Shown piece by piece: positions 51,066-59,866 of a stretch of 64,000 bases of DNA. The notes under the pieces were generated by a model that saw nothing but the letters and a program-made list of their open reading frames with translations, had not been told where the DNA came from and searched no databases. Position numbers and translations under genes: made by a program. This stretch comes from Bacillota bacterium. GTDB taxonomy: Bacteria > Bacillota > Clostridia > Christensenellales > CAG-138. The stretch spans positions 1 through 64,000 of the forward strand of contig JAEXEN010000019.1 in the NCBI GenBank assembly GCA_023400985.1, read 5' to 3'. The first letter of the stretch is position 1. Each line of letters begins with the position of its first letter.

Positions 51066-51084
51066 AAATGGAGGGTGTGCTTTT

Positions 51085-51480
51085 ATGACAAAGGTTGCCT
51101 TTATTTGTGTCCATAACGCTTGCCGCAGCCAGATCGCGGAGGCTCTCGGAAAGCGCCTCGCCGGCGATGTGTTTGAAAGCTATTCGGCGGGAACGAAAGT
51201 TAAACCGCAGATCGACCGGGATGCCGTCCGGTTGATAAAGCGGCTTTATGGGATCGATATGGAAGAAACGCAGCGGCCCAAGCTGCTTTGCGAAATTCCC
51301 CCGGTCGATGTTATCGTTACGATGGGCTGCGATGTCGAGTGCCCATACCTCCCGTCCAGACACAGAGAGGATTGGGAACTGGACGACCCGACGGGGAAAA
51401 GCGACGATACGTTTATAAAGATCATAGAGCAGATCGAAAAAAATGTTTTATCGCTCAAAGAAAGGCTCGCTTCCTTGTAA
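51085..51480 (+). CDS. arsC: arsenate reductase, LMW-phosphatase type
   Basis: 131 residues. The P-loop CVHNACR (Cys8-X5-Arg14) matches low-molecular-weight phosphatase-like ArsC. Additional Cys in VTMGCDVECPYLP correspond to the redox relay of thioredoxin-coupled ArsC. It would reduce arsenate to arsenite. RBS GGAGGGTGTGCTTTT; 19 bases after hgcB, so it is the fourth gene of the operon. No arsenite exporter (ArsB/Acr3) follows, which makes the operon incomplete as a simple arsenic-resistance system. Confidence 0.92.
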   Translation: MTKVAFICVHNACRSQIAEALGKRLAGDVFESYSAGTKVKPQIDRDAVRLIKRLYGIDMEETQRPKLLCEIPPVDVIVTMGCDVECPYLPSRHREDWELDDPTGKSDDTFIKIIEQIEKNVLSLKERLASL

Positions 51481-51614
51481 TACTTGGGGCGTTCCGGCTG
51501 ATCCGCCGCTGCCTTCCTTCCGTTTCTTACCTTTCATCCTGCCGCAGTTGCGTTTTTATCTAGGCTGTGCTATTTTTGTTTAGGTAAGGGGCGATTGCCT
51601 AACGGAGGGATCGA

Positions 51615-52760
51615 ATGAACACGGAGGTATCCGTCGTCCGCTGCGAAAATTATGATCCGGAGCGCGTGAAGGCGGCGCTCGTTGATGTACTTGCTCCTAT
51701 CGGCGGGCTAAGCTTTGTGAAACCGGGCATGAAGATCGCCGTAAAGGTGAACCTTCTCATGCGCGTAAAGCCCGAAAAGGCCGCTACGGTGCATCCGAAC
51801 GTGGTCGCGGCGCTCTGCTCTCTTCTCACGGAAAAAGGCGCAAATGTCGTGGTGGGCGACAGCCCCGGCGGCCCGTTCAACGCGCCGTACCTCAGCGCCG
51901 TCTACGCGGGCACGGGCATGAGTTCGGCGGTAAAGGCGGGCGCTCGCCTCAACGACGATTTTTCTTTTTCGGATATCGCATGCCCCGAGGCGGTCGTTGC
52001 AAAGGAATTGCAGATCACGAATTATCTCCTCGACGCGGATGCCGTGATCGACCTTTGCAAGGTGAAAACGCATGGGCTCATGGCATTTACGGGAGCTTGC
52101 AAAAACCTGTTCGGCGCGGTGCCCGGCACGATTAAGCCGGAATACCATTACCGCTACCGGACGCACGAGGCGTTTTCTAATATGCTCGTGGATATCTGCG
52201 AATATATAAAGCCGCGCCTTTGTGTTGCCGACGGCATCATGGCGATGGAGGGCAACGGCCCGTCGGGCGGAACGCCGCGCTTCATGGGTACACTCTTGGC
52301 GTCACCTAACCCGCACGCGCTCGATCTTGCCGCCGCGCATCTTATCGGACTTACCTTAGACGAGGTGCCCACGCTTCATGCCGCCTGCGAGCGCGGCCTT
52401 GTTCCCGATAGCGTTGACAAGCTCACCGTGCATGGCGAGCTCGAGCGGTTTGTGATACCGGATTTTAAGCTGATCCCCAAGCACGGCATACAGGACTGGG
52501 GGGTTAACGGCAAGCTGTTCAAGTTCGTGGCGTCGAGAGCGCTCGCGAGCCGTCCGCTCGTAATAGAGAAAGAATGTGTCGGCTGTGGCGAATGTAAAAA
52601 CATCTGCCCTGCGGACGCCATCCAAATCGAAAATAAGCTTGCGAAAATCAACCGCAAAAAATGCGTACGCTGCTTTTGCTGCCAGGAGTTTTGCCCGAAA
52701 GGCGCCATCCATGTACACCGCCCGAGAGTAGCGAGGATGCTCATTAGATCAAGCAAGTGA
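51615..52760 (+). CDS. DUF362 domain protein with 2[4Fe-4S] ferredoxin module
   Basis: 381 residues. DUF362 core (KIAVKVNLLMRVKPEKAATVHPNV, GDSPGGPFN, KVKTHGLMAFTGACKNLFGAVPG), then a C-terminal ferredoxin with CVGCGECKNICPADAI and CVRCFCCQEFCPKGAI (about 315-365). RBS CGGAGGGATCGA. Here the ferredoxin is terminal, while in the DUF362 protein at 9235 it is more central, so the two are different subtypes. Electron carrier of unknown partner; not obviously part of the hgc operon (134-base gap). Confidence 0.89.
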   Translation: MNTEVSVVRCENYDPERVKAALVDVLAPIGGLSFVKPGMKIAVKVNLLMRVKPEKAATVHPNVVAALCSLLTEKGANVVVGDSPGGPFNAPYLSAVYAGTGMSSAVKAGARLNDDFSFSDIACPEAVVAKELQITNYLLDADAVIDLCKVKTHGLMAFTGACKNLFGAVPGTIKPEYHYRYRTHEAFSNMLVDICEYIKPRLCVADGIMAMEGNGPSGGTPRFMGTLLASPNPHALDLAAAHLIGLTLDEVPTLHAACERGLVPDSVDKLTVHGELERFVIPDFKLIPKHGIQDWGVNGKLFKFVASRALASRPLVIEKECVGCGECKNICPADAIQIENKLAKINRKKCVRCFCCQEFCPKGAIHVHRPRVARMLIRSSK

Positions 52761-52794
52761 CCCGCGCCCCCGCGTCTTGCGGGGGTACGATTTT

Positions 52795-53664
52795 TTAGCG
52801 CAATTTATGGCTCGTTCTTGTGGCGAACAGCGTCGTCGCACCTAAAATAACGCAGCCGCCTATGATCTCGCGTGGCGTGGGAGCTTCTCTAAGAAGTAAA
52901 AAGGCGAACAAAACGCCGTATACCGTTTCCATACCCGAAAGTATTCCCGCGGTCTGCGCCCTCACGCGCTTTTGCGCGGTCACGAACAGGGAAAAACCGA
53001 GCGCCGTGCAGAATACACCTATGACGGCGATCCCCGCGATATCCCAAACGGCGACGGCGGGCTTTTCAAGAAGAAGCGCTGGAATTAAAATGAGCGCGGC
53101 GGCTCCCTGCTCGTAAAAGCATATTTTCACGGCCGAATACCGCGCGGCGAAAAAACGGTTGAAAAGCGTGAGCGCCGCGTAGGTAAGGCTCGATGCCATG
53201 CCCCACAAAACGCCTGCCGTGGCCTTGTCACCAAGTGAGGCCGAAGGCGCGATGACCGCCGCGCCGAGAAGGAGCGCCGCCGCGAACGGGAGATTTTGCG
53301 GCTTGAAATTTTCCTTGAACACGAGCGGCTCTAAAAAAATAAGAAACAACGGGAACGTGGAGAACGTGACGGTGCCTGCCGCCACAGACGCAAGCTGCAC
53401 GGCGCGAAAAAAGCATACCCAATGCGCCGCGAGCACCGCGCCCGCAAGAAGGAGAAGCGGCGCGTCCTTCCCCCGCGCGGGGCGTAGACGCTCTTTTTTC
53501 AAAACGAGGAGCAAGAAAAGAAGGCAGGCCGAGCATGCCGCCCGTCCGAAGGTGATGGCAACAGGGGAGGCGCTCAAAAGCCTCGCGACCGTGCCGGAAA
53601 GCCCGAACAGCATCACCGCGAGGTTCAATAAAAGCATGCTTTTTTTGTCGGACGCGTTTTCCAT
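52795..53664 (-). CDS. EamA/DMT-family transporter
   Basis: 289 residues from the ATG at 53664 (MENASDKK) behind AAAGGAG. Ten hydrophobic helices in two EamA repeats (LLLNLAVMLFGLSGTVARLL; VLWGMASSLTYAALTLFNRFF), basic tail THKLR. Drug/metabolite exporters of this family move amino acids, nucleosides or metabolites; the substrate is unknown. Divergent from the amidohydrolase gene. Confidence 0.9.
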   Translation of the reverse strand: MENASDKKSMLLLNLAVMLFGLSGTVARLLSASPVAITFGRAACSACLLFLLLVLKKERLRPARGKDAPLLLLAGAVLAAHWVCFFRAVQLASVAAGTVTFSTFPLFLIFLEPLVFKENFKPQNLPFAAALLLGAAVIAPSASLGDKATAGVLWGMASSLTYAALTLFNRFFAARYSAVKICFYEQGAAALILIPALLLEKPAVAVWDIAGIAVIGVFCTALGFSLFVTAQKRVRAQTAGILSGMETVYGVLFAFLLLREAPTPREIIGGCVILGATTLFATRTSHKLR

Positions 53665-53710
53665 GCGAAAGCTCCTTTTTTGCCGCTTATCAGGATTATA
53701 GCACACGCTA

Positions 53711-53740
53711 TTGTCGAAAGGCGCGGGGATTTGCTAAAAT
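53711..53740 (+). promoter_or_regulatory. promoter of the amidohydrolase gene
   Basis: TTGTCG (53711-53716), 18-base spacer, TAAAAT (53735-53740). The -10 covers the ATG at 53739, which therefore cannot be the start codon. Confidence 0.6.
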
Positions 53741-53789
53741 GAAAAGGAAAGAGCCGTTTAGCTTACGGCCCGCAAAAAGGGGTATAGAC

Positions 53790-55145
53790 TTGAACACCTT
53801 GCTTATCAAAAACGCGGACGCCGTCGTTACAGTGGACGCGCACGACCGCGTGCTGAAAAACGCGAGCATCCTTATTAAGGATAACGTCATAGAGGCCGTG
53901 GGCGAAGGCCCTTTTACGGCGGATGAAACCATCGACGCAAGGGGAACTTTTGTTTACCCCGGGCTTGTGAATACGCACCATCACCTGTACCAGACCTTTA
54001 CGAGGAACCTTGCGCAGGTACAGAACCTCGAGCTGTTTGACTGGCTTCGCGCGCTCTATGAAATATGGCGCGGCCTCGACGACGACTGTATCTATTTTAG
54101 CTCGCTCGTAGGCATGGGAGAGCTTTTGAAATACGGCTGCACCACCTGCATGGATCACCACTATGTGTTTCCGAAAAATTCGGAAGGCTTTGTAACGCGC
54201 CAGTTCGAGGCGGCGGAGGCACTCGGTATCCGGCTTTTCGCGACGCGCGGCAGCATGTCGCTCGGGCGAAGCGCGGGCGGTCTTCCTCCCGACGACCTCG
54301 TGCAAGACGTGGATGCCATATTGAACAAAAGCCGCCGCGCCGTGGAGGAATTCCACGACCCGAGCGAGTTTTCCATGCGCAATATAGGCTTCGCGCCCTG
54401 TTCGCCCTTCAGCGTCAGCAGGGATCTGTTGAAGGAGTCCGCAAAGCTCGCGCGGTCTTTGGGCGTAAGGCTGCATACCCATTTGGGCGAAACGCGGGAC
54501 GAAACGGATTTCTGCATGCAAACGCTCGGGATGCGCCCGCTTGCCTATATGGCGGACTGCGGCTTTATAGGGAGCGACGTCTGGTATGCGCACGGCATCC
54601 ATTTCAACGACGAGGAGCTTAAGCTTCTTGCACAAACGCAAACGGGCGTCGCGCACTGCCCCGTATCCAATATGAAGCTCGCCTCGGGCGTATGCCGCGT
54701 GAGCGATATGCTAAAGCTCAATATCCCGCTCGGGCTCGCCGTGGACGGAAGCGCCAGCAACGATTGCTCCAACCTTCTCGCGGAGCTACGTGCGGCGTAC
54801 CTTGTCCACCGCCTCACCTACAGCGCAAACGCGCCCTCGGGCTACGATCTTTTGAAAATCGCCACGCGCGGCGGCGCAAGGATACTCGGGCGAAACGACA
54901 TAGGAAGCCTTGAAGCTGGCAAGGCGGCCGACCTTTTTATGATCGACATGACCAAAGTCGACTCGGCCGGCGCGACGCTCGACCCCGCCAACTACCTCGG
55001 CACGGTGGGCTACTACCGCCCCGCTAAGTATGTGATCGTCAATGGCCGCGTCGCATCGCAGGACGGGAACCTCACCGGCATAGACGAAGGGCGCACGGCC
55101 GAGCGGGCAAATGCGCTCGTAAATGAATTGCTCGCAAGGGCATAA
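53790..55145 (+). CDS. amidohydrolase, 8-oxoguanine deaminase type
   Basis: 451 residues from a TTG at 53790 behind AAAGGGG; the upstream ATG falls inside the promoter. Metal ligands of the ATZ/TRZ amidohydrolase fold: HxH in NTHHHLYQTFTRNL, His in LHTHLGETRDE, His in YAHGIHF and Asp in LAVDGSASND. The NAELFDWLRALYEIW-type and GCTTCMDHHYVFP segments are those of 8-oxoguanine deaminases, which hydrolyse 8-oxoguanine to urate. Hydroxy-triazine hydrolases are close relatives, so substrate is probable rather than certain. Confidence 0.85.
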   Translation: MNTLLIKNADAVVTVDAHDRVLKNASILIKDNVIEAVGEGPFTADETIDARGTFVYPGLVNTHHHLYQTFTRNLAQVQNLELFDWLRALYEIWRGLDDDCIYFSSLVGMGELLKYGCTTCMDHHYVFPKNSEGFVTRQFEAAEALGIRLFATRGSMSLGRSAGGLPPDDLVQDVDAILNKSRRAVEEFHDPSEFSMRNIGFAPCSPFSVSRDLLKESAKLARSLGVRLHTHLGETRDETDFCMQTLGMRPLAYMADCGFIGSDVWYAHGIHFNDEELKLLAQTQTGVAHCPVSNMKLASGVCRVSDMLKLNIPLGLAVDGSASNDCSNLLAELRAAYLVHRLTYSANAPSGYDLLKIATRGGARILGRNDIGSLEAGKAADLFMIDMTKVDSAGATLDPANYLGTVGYYRPAKYVIVNGRVASQDGNLTGIDEGRTAERANALVNELLARA

Positions 55146-56040
55146 AACCTACCACATAACCCCGTAGGGGAGATCCCGTGTGATCGTCCTTTTTGTGTGC
55201 GAAAACCTTCTGTCGGGCGGGAGGTTGGGGAGAGTTGTGAGAAATGCGGTGGGTTAATAGGTTCCTTAAATATAAACGAAGCATGCCAAGGGACCAAAGG
55301 GGATTCCGCATTAAGCATTTGCAATGGATAATGCTAGGGGTGTTTCGCTGTAAGCGAAACACCGGGGTTCTAAAAAGGTGTCACAAGCGCCTTTTTTGGC
55401 CCTTTAGGCTATCGAACCCGCTGTCACGGCGTTTACGTTAGGTTCCGCCGGACCCTTAACCCCTTTAAAACGGCCACTGAGTGGTGCTTGTGGGGAACGG
55501 GGCCCTGCAGAGTATCGGCGCCGCTGTAGGGGCCGACTTCCGTGACGGCCCGCGCATTGTGAGTGCGCGATATACCGATCCCAACCGTGCCACGTCATCG
55601 CAAGCGCAGCACGGCGATCCAGAACTCCATATCATCATGAGCGCAACGTTGCAATCCGGTTTGACTTATGCGGGCTTCTGGATTGCTTCGTCGTTTCACT
55701 CCTCGCGATGACGGGGGAAGACCGGTAACGCGGCAGGTCGGCATTCCCCCGTCATTGCGAGGGACTTTAACCCCGGGGCAATCCAGAACTCCTTGCCATG
55801 CCAAAATCATCCCGCCCTATCGGTGATATCACATTTCCTTTTGTAGGGCGGCATGACCACATGCCGCCGTGCCGGATCGGCGGGACATGCCGGTTTAGAG
55901 CCACGCGTATGGATGAATTGCCGCGCATCCCTTCATCCCATATCTTTACAAACCCTTCATAATTACCTCCTTGACAACCGCACACCGTTAGACTAAGCTT
56001 TTAGGCGTAGGAAAAATAAAATAGGAACAAGGAGAATGTT
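55146..56040. repeat. gene-free repeat island 2
   Basis: No gene. 55249-55553 is the second copy of the approximately 300-base repeat at 42248-42538, same orientation. It is followed, as there, by a GTAGGGGCCG module, then two GTCAT..GCGAG-type palindromes (about 55592-55714 and 55750-55770) and a GTAGGGCGGCATG...CATGCCGCC hairpin near 55843-55868. The order of modules is shared between the two islands. Confidence 0.75.
55971..55999 (+). promoter_or_regulatory. candidate promoter/operator of the blaI-like gene
   Basis: TTGACA (55971-55976), 17-base spacer, weak -10 TAAGCT. A TTAG-A-CTAA palindrome (55988-55996) overlaps the -10 and could be the BlaI-type operator. Confidence 0.4.
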
Positions 56041-56055
56041 TTAGGAGTGAGAGCG

Positions 56056-56451
56056 ATGAAGGAACCGCTTACGCCCGCCGAATGGGTCGTTATGAACGCT
56101 TTGTGGGAGAAATCGCCCATGACGCTTTCGGAGACCATTGCGCAGATTGGCGACCGCGCGACGTGGAACTACAAGACCTTTTCCGCATACATGGCCATTT
56201 TGGAGAAAAAGGGCTTCCTCTCCGCGCTCAGGCGAGGCCGGGATAAGTTCTATTACCCCATCGTTACCAAAGAGGAATGCATCGAGCGCGAGAGCAAAAG
56301 CGTCCTTAATAAGATCGAGGCGAGTTCGGTCAAGCTCATGGTAACGAGCATGGTGCGCGCCGGAAACCTCGATAAGGAGGATAGGCAGGAGCTTCTTTCT
56401 ATGCTTGAAGAGCTTTTAAAGGAGGAAACGCAGCATGAAGACGGCCATTGA
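56056..56451 (+). CDS. BlaI/MecI/CopY-family repressor
   Basis: 131 residues from the ATG at 56056. Winged-helix BlaI pattern: LTPAEWVVMNALWEKSPMTLSETIAQI, NYKTFSAYMAILEKKGFLSALRRGRDKFYYPIV, then a helical dimer domain. Repressors of this family are cut or released when the partner M56 membrane protease senses its signal; that partner overlaps the 3' end by 17 bases. It probably represses its own operon and unlinked targets. Confidence 0.92.
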   Translation: MKEPLTPAEWVVMNALWEKSPMTLSETIAQIGDRATWNYKTFSAYMAILEKKGFLSALRRGRDKFYYPIVTKEECIERESKSVLNKIEASSVKLMVTSMVRAGNLDKEDRQELLSMLEELLKEETQHEDGH

Positions 56452-58756
56452 CGCGCTTTTGGAGGTCTCTGTCTACGCGGCCGTCATTGCCGCCGCGATC
56501 TTTTTGTTCCGGCTGCTGCTTCAAAAGAGCGTTTCGCCGAGGCTCCAGTATCTTGTTTGGATACTGCTTGTCGCAAGGCTCCTCCTTCCCGTCACGTTCG
56601 AAAGCGGCTTCCATATGGAAAGCCTGTTTCCTAAGAATATAGAAACACCCGCCGTCGTTGCGGTTACGGTACCGGAAACAGAAGCCGCGCTCGAGGTACA
56701 AACGCATCCCGAAAACACCGCGCCGTCCGCACCTTCCGCAACGGCCGAGACGGTGGGGGAGGGTACGGTAAAAAAAACAAGCGCCGATCCCTACGCGCTT
56801 GCCGCCGCCGTTTGGGTAAGCGGCATAGCCGCGTTCGCGTTGTGGATGCTCGTCGTGAAGCGGCGCTTCTTCCGCCGCATGGAACTTGCCCGCGTGGAAA
56901 CGCCCGAAGTGGTTGCAGCGATGTACGAAAAATGCCGCGCCGAAACGGGTGTAAAACGTAAAATGCCCCTTTGGGTGGTGGACGCCGCCATATCGCCCGG
57001 CATCGCGTTTTTCAACGGGCCGATGCTGCTTCTGCCCGCTTCCGTAATTGACCGCGAGGAAACGCTCCGCTTTTCTCTTCTGCATGAGCTGACGCATCAA
57101 AAACGCGGCGATCCTTTCATCGGCGTACTTCTCAACGTCCTTCGCGCCGTGTACTGGTTCCACCCCGTCGTTCACATCGCCTTTTCGCAAATGCGCTCCG
57201 ATATGGAGATCGCCTGCGACTGCGACGTTACGTGCTTTTTGGGGCCCTCGGAAAAGAAGGGGTATCTTACGGCGATCCTCGAGCTTTTTTCCTATGAAGC
57301 AGAGCCGCAGCTCGGCATGGCGCAGTTTCGCACCCGCCGTATGGCGCGGCGGCGCATGAAAGGAGCCTTTATGAAAACGAAAGCATCTTTTACTACAAAG
57401 CTTGCGGCGGGGCTTTTATGCCTCGTGCTCGTCACCGCCTGCTTTACGACCGCTTGTCAAAGCGCTCCGCCGGAGACGGGCGCGCCGGTAAGTACGATAG
57501 AGCCCGCGCGAAACGCCTCTGTTACCCCGCCGCCCGCGGCGCCCCCTGCGGAAAAATTGTCGGCCACGGGCGATATGTATCCCGATGCGGCATTGCGCGG
57601 CAGCTTTACGATCGAAAACGACGGCGGCGAAGCGCAGAAGGCCAACATGGTGCGCGCGTCTGAGCTGATCAATACCGGCGGCGGAATGGTCCTTCAGCCC
57701 GGTGAGGAATGGAGCTTCCTCTCCTTTTTTAACTTGCCGGACGACGGTTGGAACAGGTCCCCCGGCATTATGGACGGCAGGTATGTGGAGGGCGGCGAAC
57801 CTGACGGTCTTTGCACGGTGAGCACCGCCATCTACAACGCCGTGCTCAACGCGGAGCTTGAGGTCACGGAGCGCTCGCATCATTCGTGGTGGCAGGTCTA
57901 TGCTGCGCCCGGGCTTGATGCGGCCGTTTCGCAAGGTGTGGACTTCAAATTCAAAAACAACACCTCGGAGCCCGTCGTGCTCACGAGCGCTTTGGAAGAG
58001 GGGAAATGGCCCGGCAGATTGACTTTTACGGTTACGGTATGCGGCGAACCGCTTGAAAACGGGGCTTCGCACAGCCTTCGGAGCGAAACGGTGGCTACGG
58101 AGAAACCGGGCGAAACGATTTATCGGGACGATCCTACCATGCCCGTCGGCATGACGGAATACGCCGCCGGGGCACGCGATGGCATGACCGCGGAGGTCTA
58201 CCGCGATACCTTTGTAAACGGCGTTCTCACGAAGAGCGAGCTTTTGTATACGGATACCTACCATGCCGTGACGGAAGTTGTGCTGCGGGGCACAAAAACA
58301 CCGCATCTCATTACGGATATGACGGACGACGAGCTCAAAACGCTTGCGAAAACGCTGTACGTTTCGTACGTTTATAGGAGCGGCGAGAATAACTTTGAGG
58401 CAATCAGCGTACATTACGGTGCGCTCTTTAAGCTACTGGACATCCATTTCGGCGGAATCATGGGGGGAGGCGATGATCGCGAGGTCTCCTTCACCATCGG
58501 CGTGCCCATGCAAGCGTTCGATGTCGACAAATGCTGGCCCTACGCGGCGGTGATCTTCGCGCTTGACCCGGATGCCGCTATGATGAACATCGGTAGCATG
58601 GAATACCATACCGACGGGACCGACGCGCTCAGCTCGCTCTCCCGCGAGGACGTGCAAAAGCATTACGGCGCGGTGCTCGAGAAGCCGCTATTGAACTATG
58701 CCAAAAGCGGGGAGGATCTTTTTTATCTTTTAAAAACGGTTGCGCATTTTAACTGA
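56435..58756 (+). CDS. M56 (BlaR1-type) protease receptor with VanW-G5-DUF4825
   Basis: 773 residues. N-terminal BlaR1-like protease: TM1-TM3 (about 10-30, 37-55, 125-145), catalytic HELTHQKRGD (about 217-226), downstream YWFHPVVHIAFSQMRSDMEIACD, and TM4 near 322-345. The usual penicillin-binding sensor is absent. Instead, residues about 385-535 resemble VanW (LQPGEEWSFLSFF, GGEPDGLCTVSTAIYNAVLNAELEVTERSHHS), 540-620 look G5-like (GARDGMTAEVYRDTFVNG), and 630-740 resemble DUF4825. It is overlapped by the BlaI-type gene and should cleave or signal to it. Ligand unknown; a cell-wall component or antibiotic is suspected. Confidence 0.85.
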   Translation: MKTAIDALLEVSVYAAVIAAAIFLFRLLLQKSVSPRLQYLVWILLVARLLLPVTFESGFHMESLFPKNIETPAVVAVTVPETEAALEVQTHPENTAPSAPSATAETVGEGTVKKTSADPYALAAAVWVSGIAAFALWMLVVKRRFFRRMELARVETPEVVAAMYEKCRAETGVKRKMPLWVVDAAISPGIAFFNGPMLLLPASVIDREETLRFSLLHELTHQKRGDPFIGVLLNVLRAVYWFHPVVHIAFSQMRSDMEIACDCDVTCFLGPSEKKGYLTAILELFSYEAEPQLGMAQFRTRRMARRRMKGAFMKTKASFTTKLAAGLLCLVLVTACFTTACQSAPPETGAPVSTIEPARNASVTPPPAAPPAEKLSATGDMYPDAALRGSFTIENDGGEAQKANMVRASELINTGGGMVLQPGEEWSFLSFFNLPDDGWNRSPGIMDGRYVEGGEPDGLCTVSTAIYNAVLNAELEVTERSHHSWWQVYAAPGLDAAVSQGVDFKFKNNTSEPVVLTSALEEGKWPGRLTFTVTVCGEPLENGASHSLRSETVATEKPGETIYRDDPTMPVGMTEYAAGARDGMTAEVYRDTFVNGVLTKSELLYTDTYHAVTEVVLRGTKTPHLITDMTDDELKTLAKTLYVSYVYRSGENNFEAISVHYGALFKLLDIHFGGIMGGGDDREVSFTIGVPMQAFDVDKCWPYAAVIFALDPDAAMMNIGSMEYHTDGTDALSSLSREDVQKHYGAVLEKPLLNYAKSGEDLFYLLKTVAHFN

Positions 58757-58779
58757 ATATAGGAAATAACGATAATCAT

Positions 58780-58839
58780 TGGCTGTCACACTGAAAGCGC
58801 CGCAAAAGCTGCTGCGCTTGCGGTGGGACAGCCATTTTT
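58780..58839 (+). terminator. rho-independent terminator
   Basis: TGGCTGTC (58780-58787) pairs with GACAGCCA (58827-58834) over an internally paired loop, followed by T5. Confidence 0.7.
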
Positions 58840-58894
58840 AGCTTTGAAAAAAGCGGCGACTCGTGTATAATACTTGGGAGAAAGGAAAGGATTT

Positions 58895-59794
58895 ATGGAT
58901 TTTAAGCGACTGCAGCTCAAAGATATCGAAACATTTAGGCCTTATTTGAAAAAGATGAAGTTCAACACATGCGACTATACCGTAGGCGGTATTTTTATGT
59001 GGAGGGACTTTTTTCACATGGAGTATTGTTTGGAGGATGATGTACTTTACTCCAGGCTCCTTACCGCCGATGGCGACTTCTACAACAACCTCCCGCTCTG
59101 CGGCGACGTGGACACGGCCCTCAAAAGGCTCATTTCTCACATAAAGGAGCAGGACAAACCCTGTAGGTTCTGCACCATACCGCAAAGCTATGTGCACCAT
59201 TTTGAAAAGCTTGGCTCTTCCCTTGGCTATTCCGTAGAGATCTATGAGCAGGAGAACTTTTTTGACTACCTCTACCTTGCGTCGGATTTGACGACGCTTA
59301 AAGGGAAAAAGTTCAGCGGGCAAAGAAACCAGATCAGCAAATTCCTGCGCTCCTACGGCGACTGGTCGTATGATACGATCGCGCCAAAGGATATCGGCGA
59401 CATAAAAGCCTTCTTCAACGCGTATATGGAAGAAAGAAGCGAATCGAACGCTTCCGCGAGCGCCTTGGAGGAAAACCGCATGACGCACGAGGTGCTCGAA
59501 AATTTGGAGAGCTACAAAATGCTTGGCGGCGTCCTCCGCGTAGGCAGCAAGATCGCCGGGTTTTCTTTGGGCGAGATCGTTGACGATACTTTGTTCGTCC
59601 ACGTGGAAAAGGCGGATCGCTCGTTTGCGGGTGCTTACCAGATGCTCGTCAACCAATTCGCCCTGAAATTTTCGGATGAAAACATACAATTCATCAACCG
59701 CGAAGAGGATATGGGCGACGAAGGCTTAAGGATCGCGAAAAACGCATATCACCCCGTGCAGTTGATCAAAAAATATTTGGTTGAGATAAGGTAA
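58895..59794 (+). CDS. DUF2156 (LPG-synthetase C-terminal-like) protein
   Basis: 299 residues from the ATG at 58895, with AAAGGAAAGG upstream. DUF2156 is a tandem-GNAT fold related to the catalytic domain of lysyl-phosphatidylglycerol synthases. Visible landmarks: YTVGGIFMWRDFF, LKGKKFSGQRNQISKFLRSYGDW, GFSLGEIVDDTLFVHVEKADR, and INREEDMGDEGLRIAKNAYHPVQLIKKY. No membrane domain, so it is the soluble form. May transfer an aminoacyl group; the acceptor is unknown. Confidence 0.88.
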   Translation: MDFKRLQLKDIETFRPYLKKMKFNTCDYTVGGIFMWRDFFHMEYCLEDDVLYSRLLTADGDFYNNLPLCGDVDTALKRLISHIKEQDKPCRFCTIPQSYVHHFEKLGSSLGYSVEIYEQENFFDYLYLASDLTTLKGKKFSGQRNQISKFLRSYGDWSYDTIAPKDIGDIKAFFNAYMEERSESNASASALEENRMTHEVLENLESYKMLGGVLRVGSKIAGFSLGEIVDDTLFVHVEKADRSFAGAYQMLVNQFALKFSDENIQFINREEDMGDEGLRIAKNAYHPVQLIKKYLVEIR

Positions 59795-59813
59795 AACAAA
59801 GTAAAAATATTTT

Positions 59814-59859
59814 CTGTAAGCAATAAGGGCATCCTGCAGGATGCCCTTATTGCTTACAG
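59814..59859. terminator. 46-base perfect palindrome between convergent genes
   Basis: 23-base perfect arms (CTGTAAGCAATAAGGGCATC... and its complement) with no spacer. It separates the convergent DUF2156 and MFS genes and probably acts as a bidirectional terminator, though T runs are weak. Confidence 0.7.
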
Positions 59860-59866
59860 AACGTAT

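Noticed and set aside
56435..58756. Beta-lactam sensor BlaR1/MecR1
   Set aside because: No penicillin-binding S-x-x-K/S-x-N/K-T-G domain; the ectodomain is VanW/G5/DUF4825-like.
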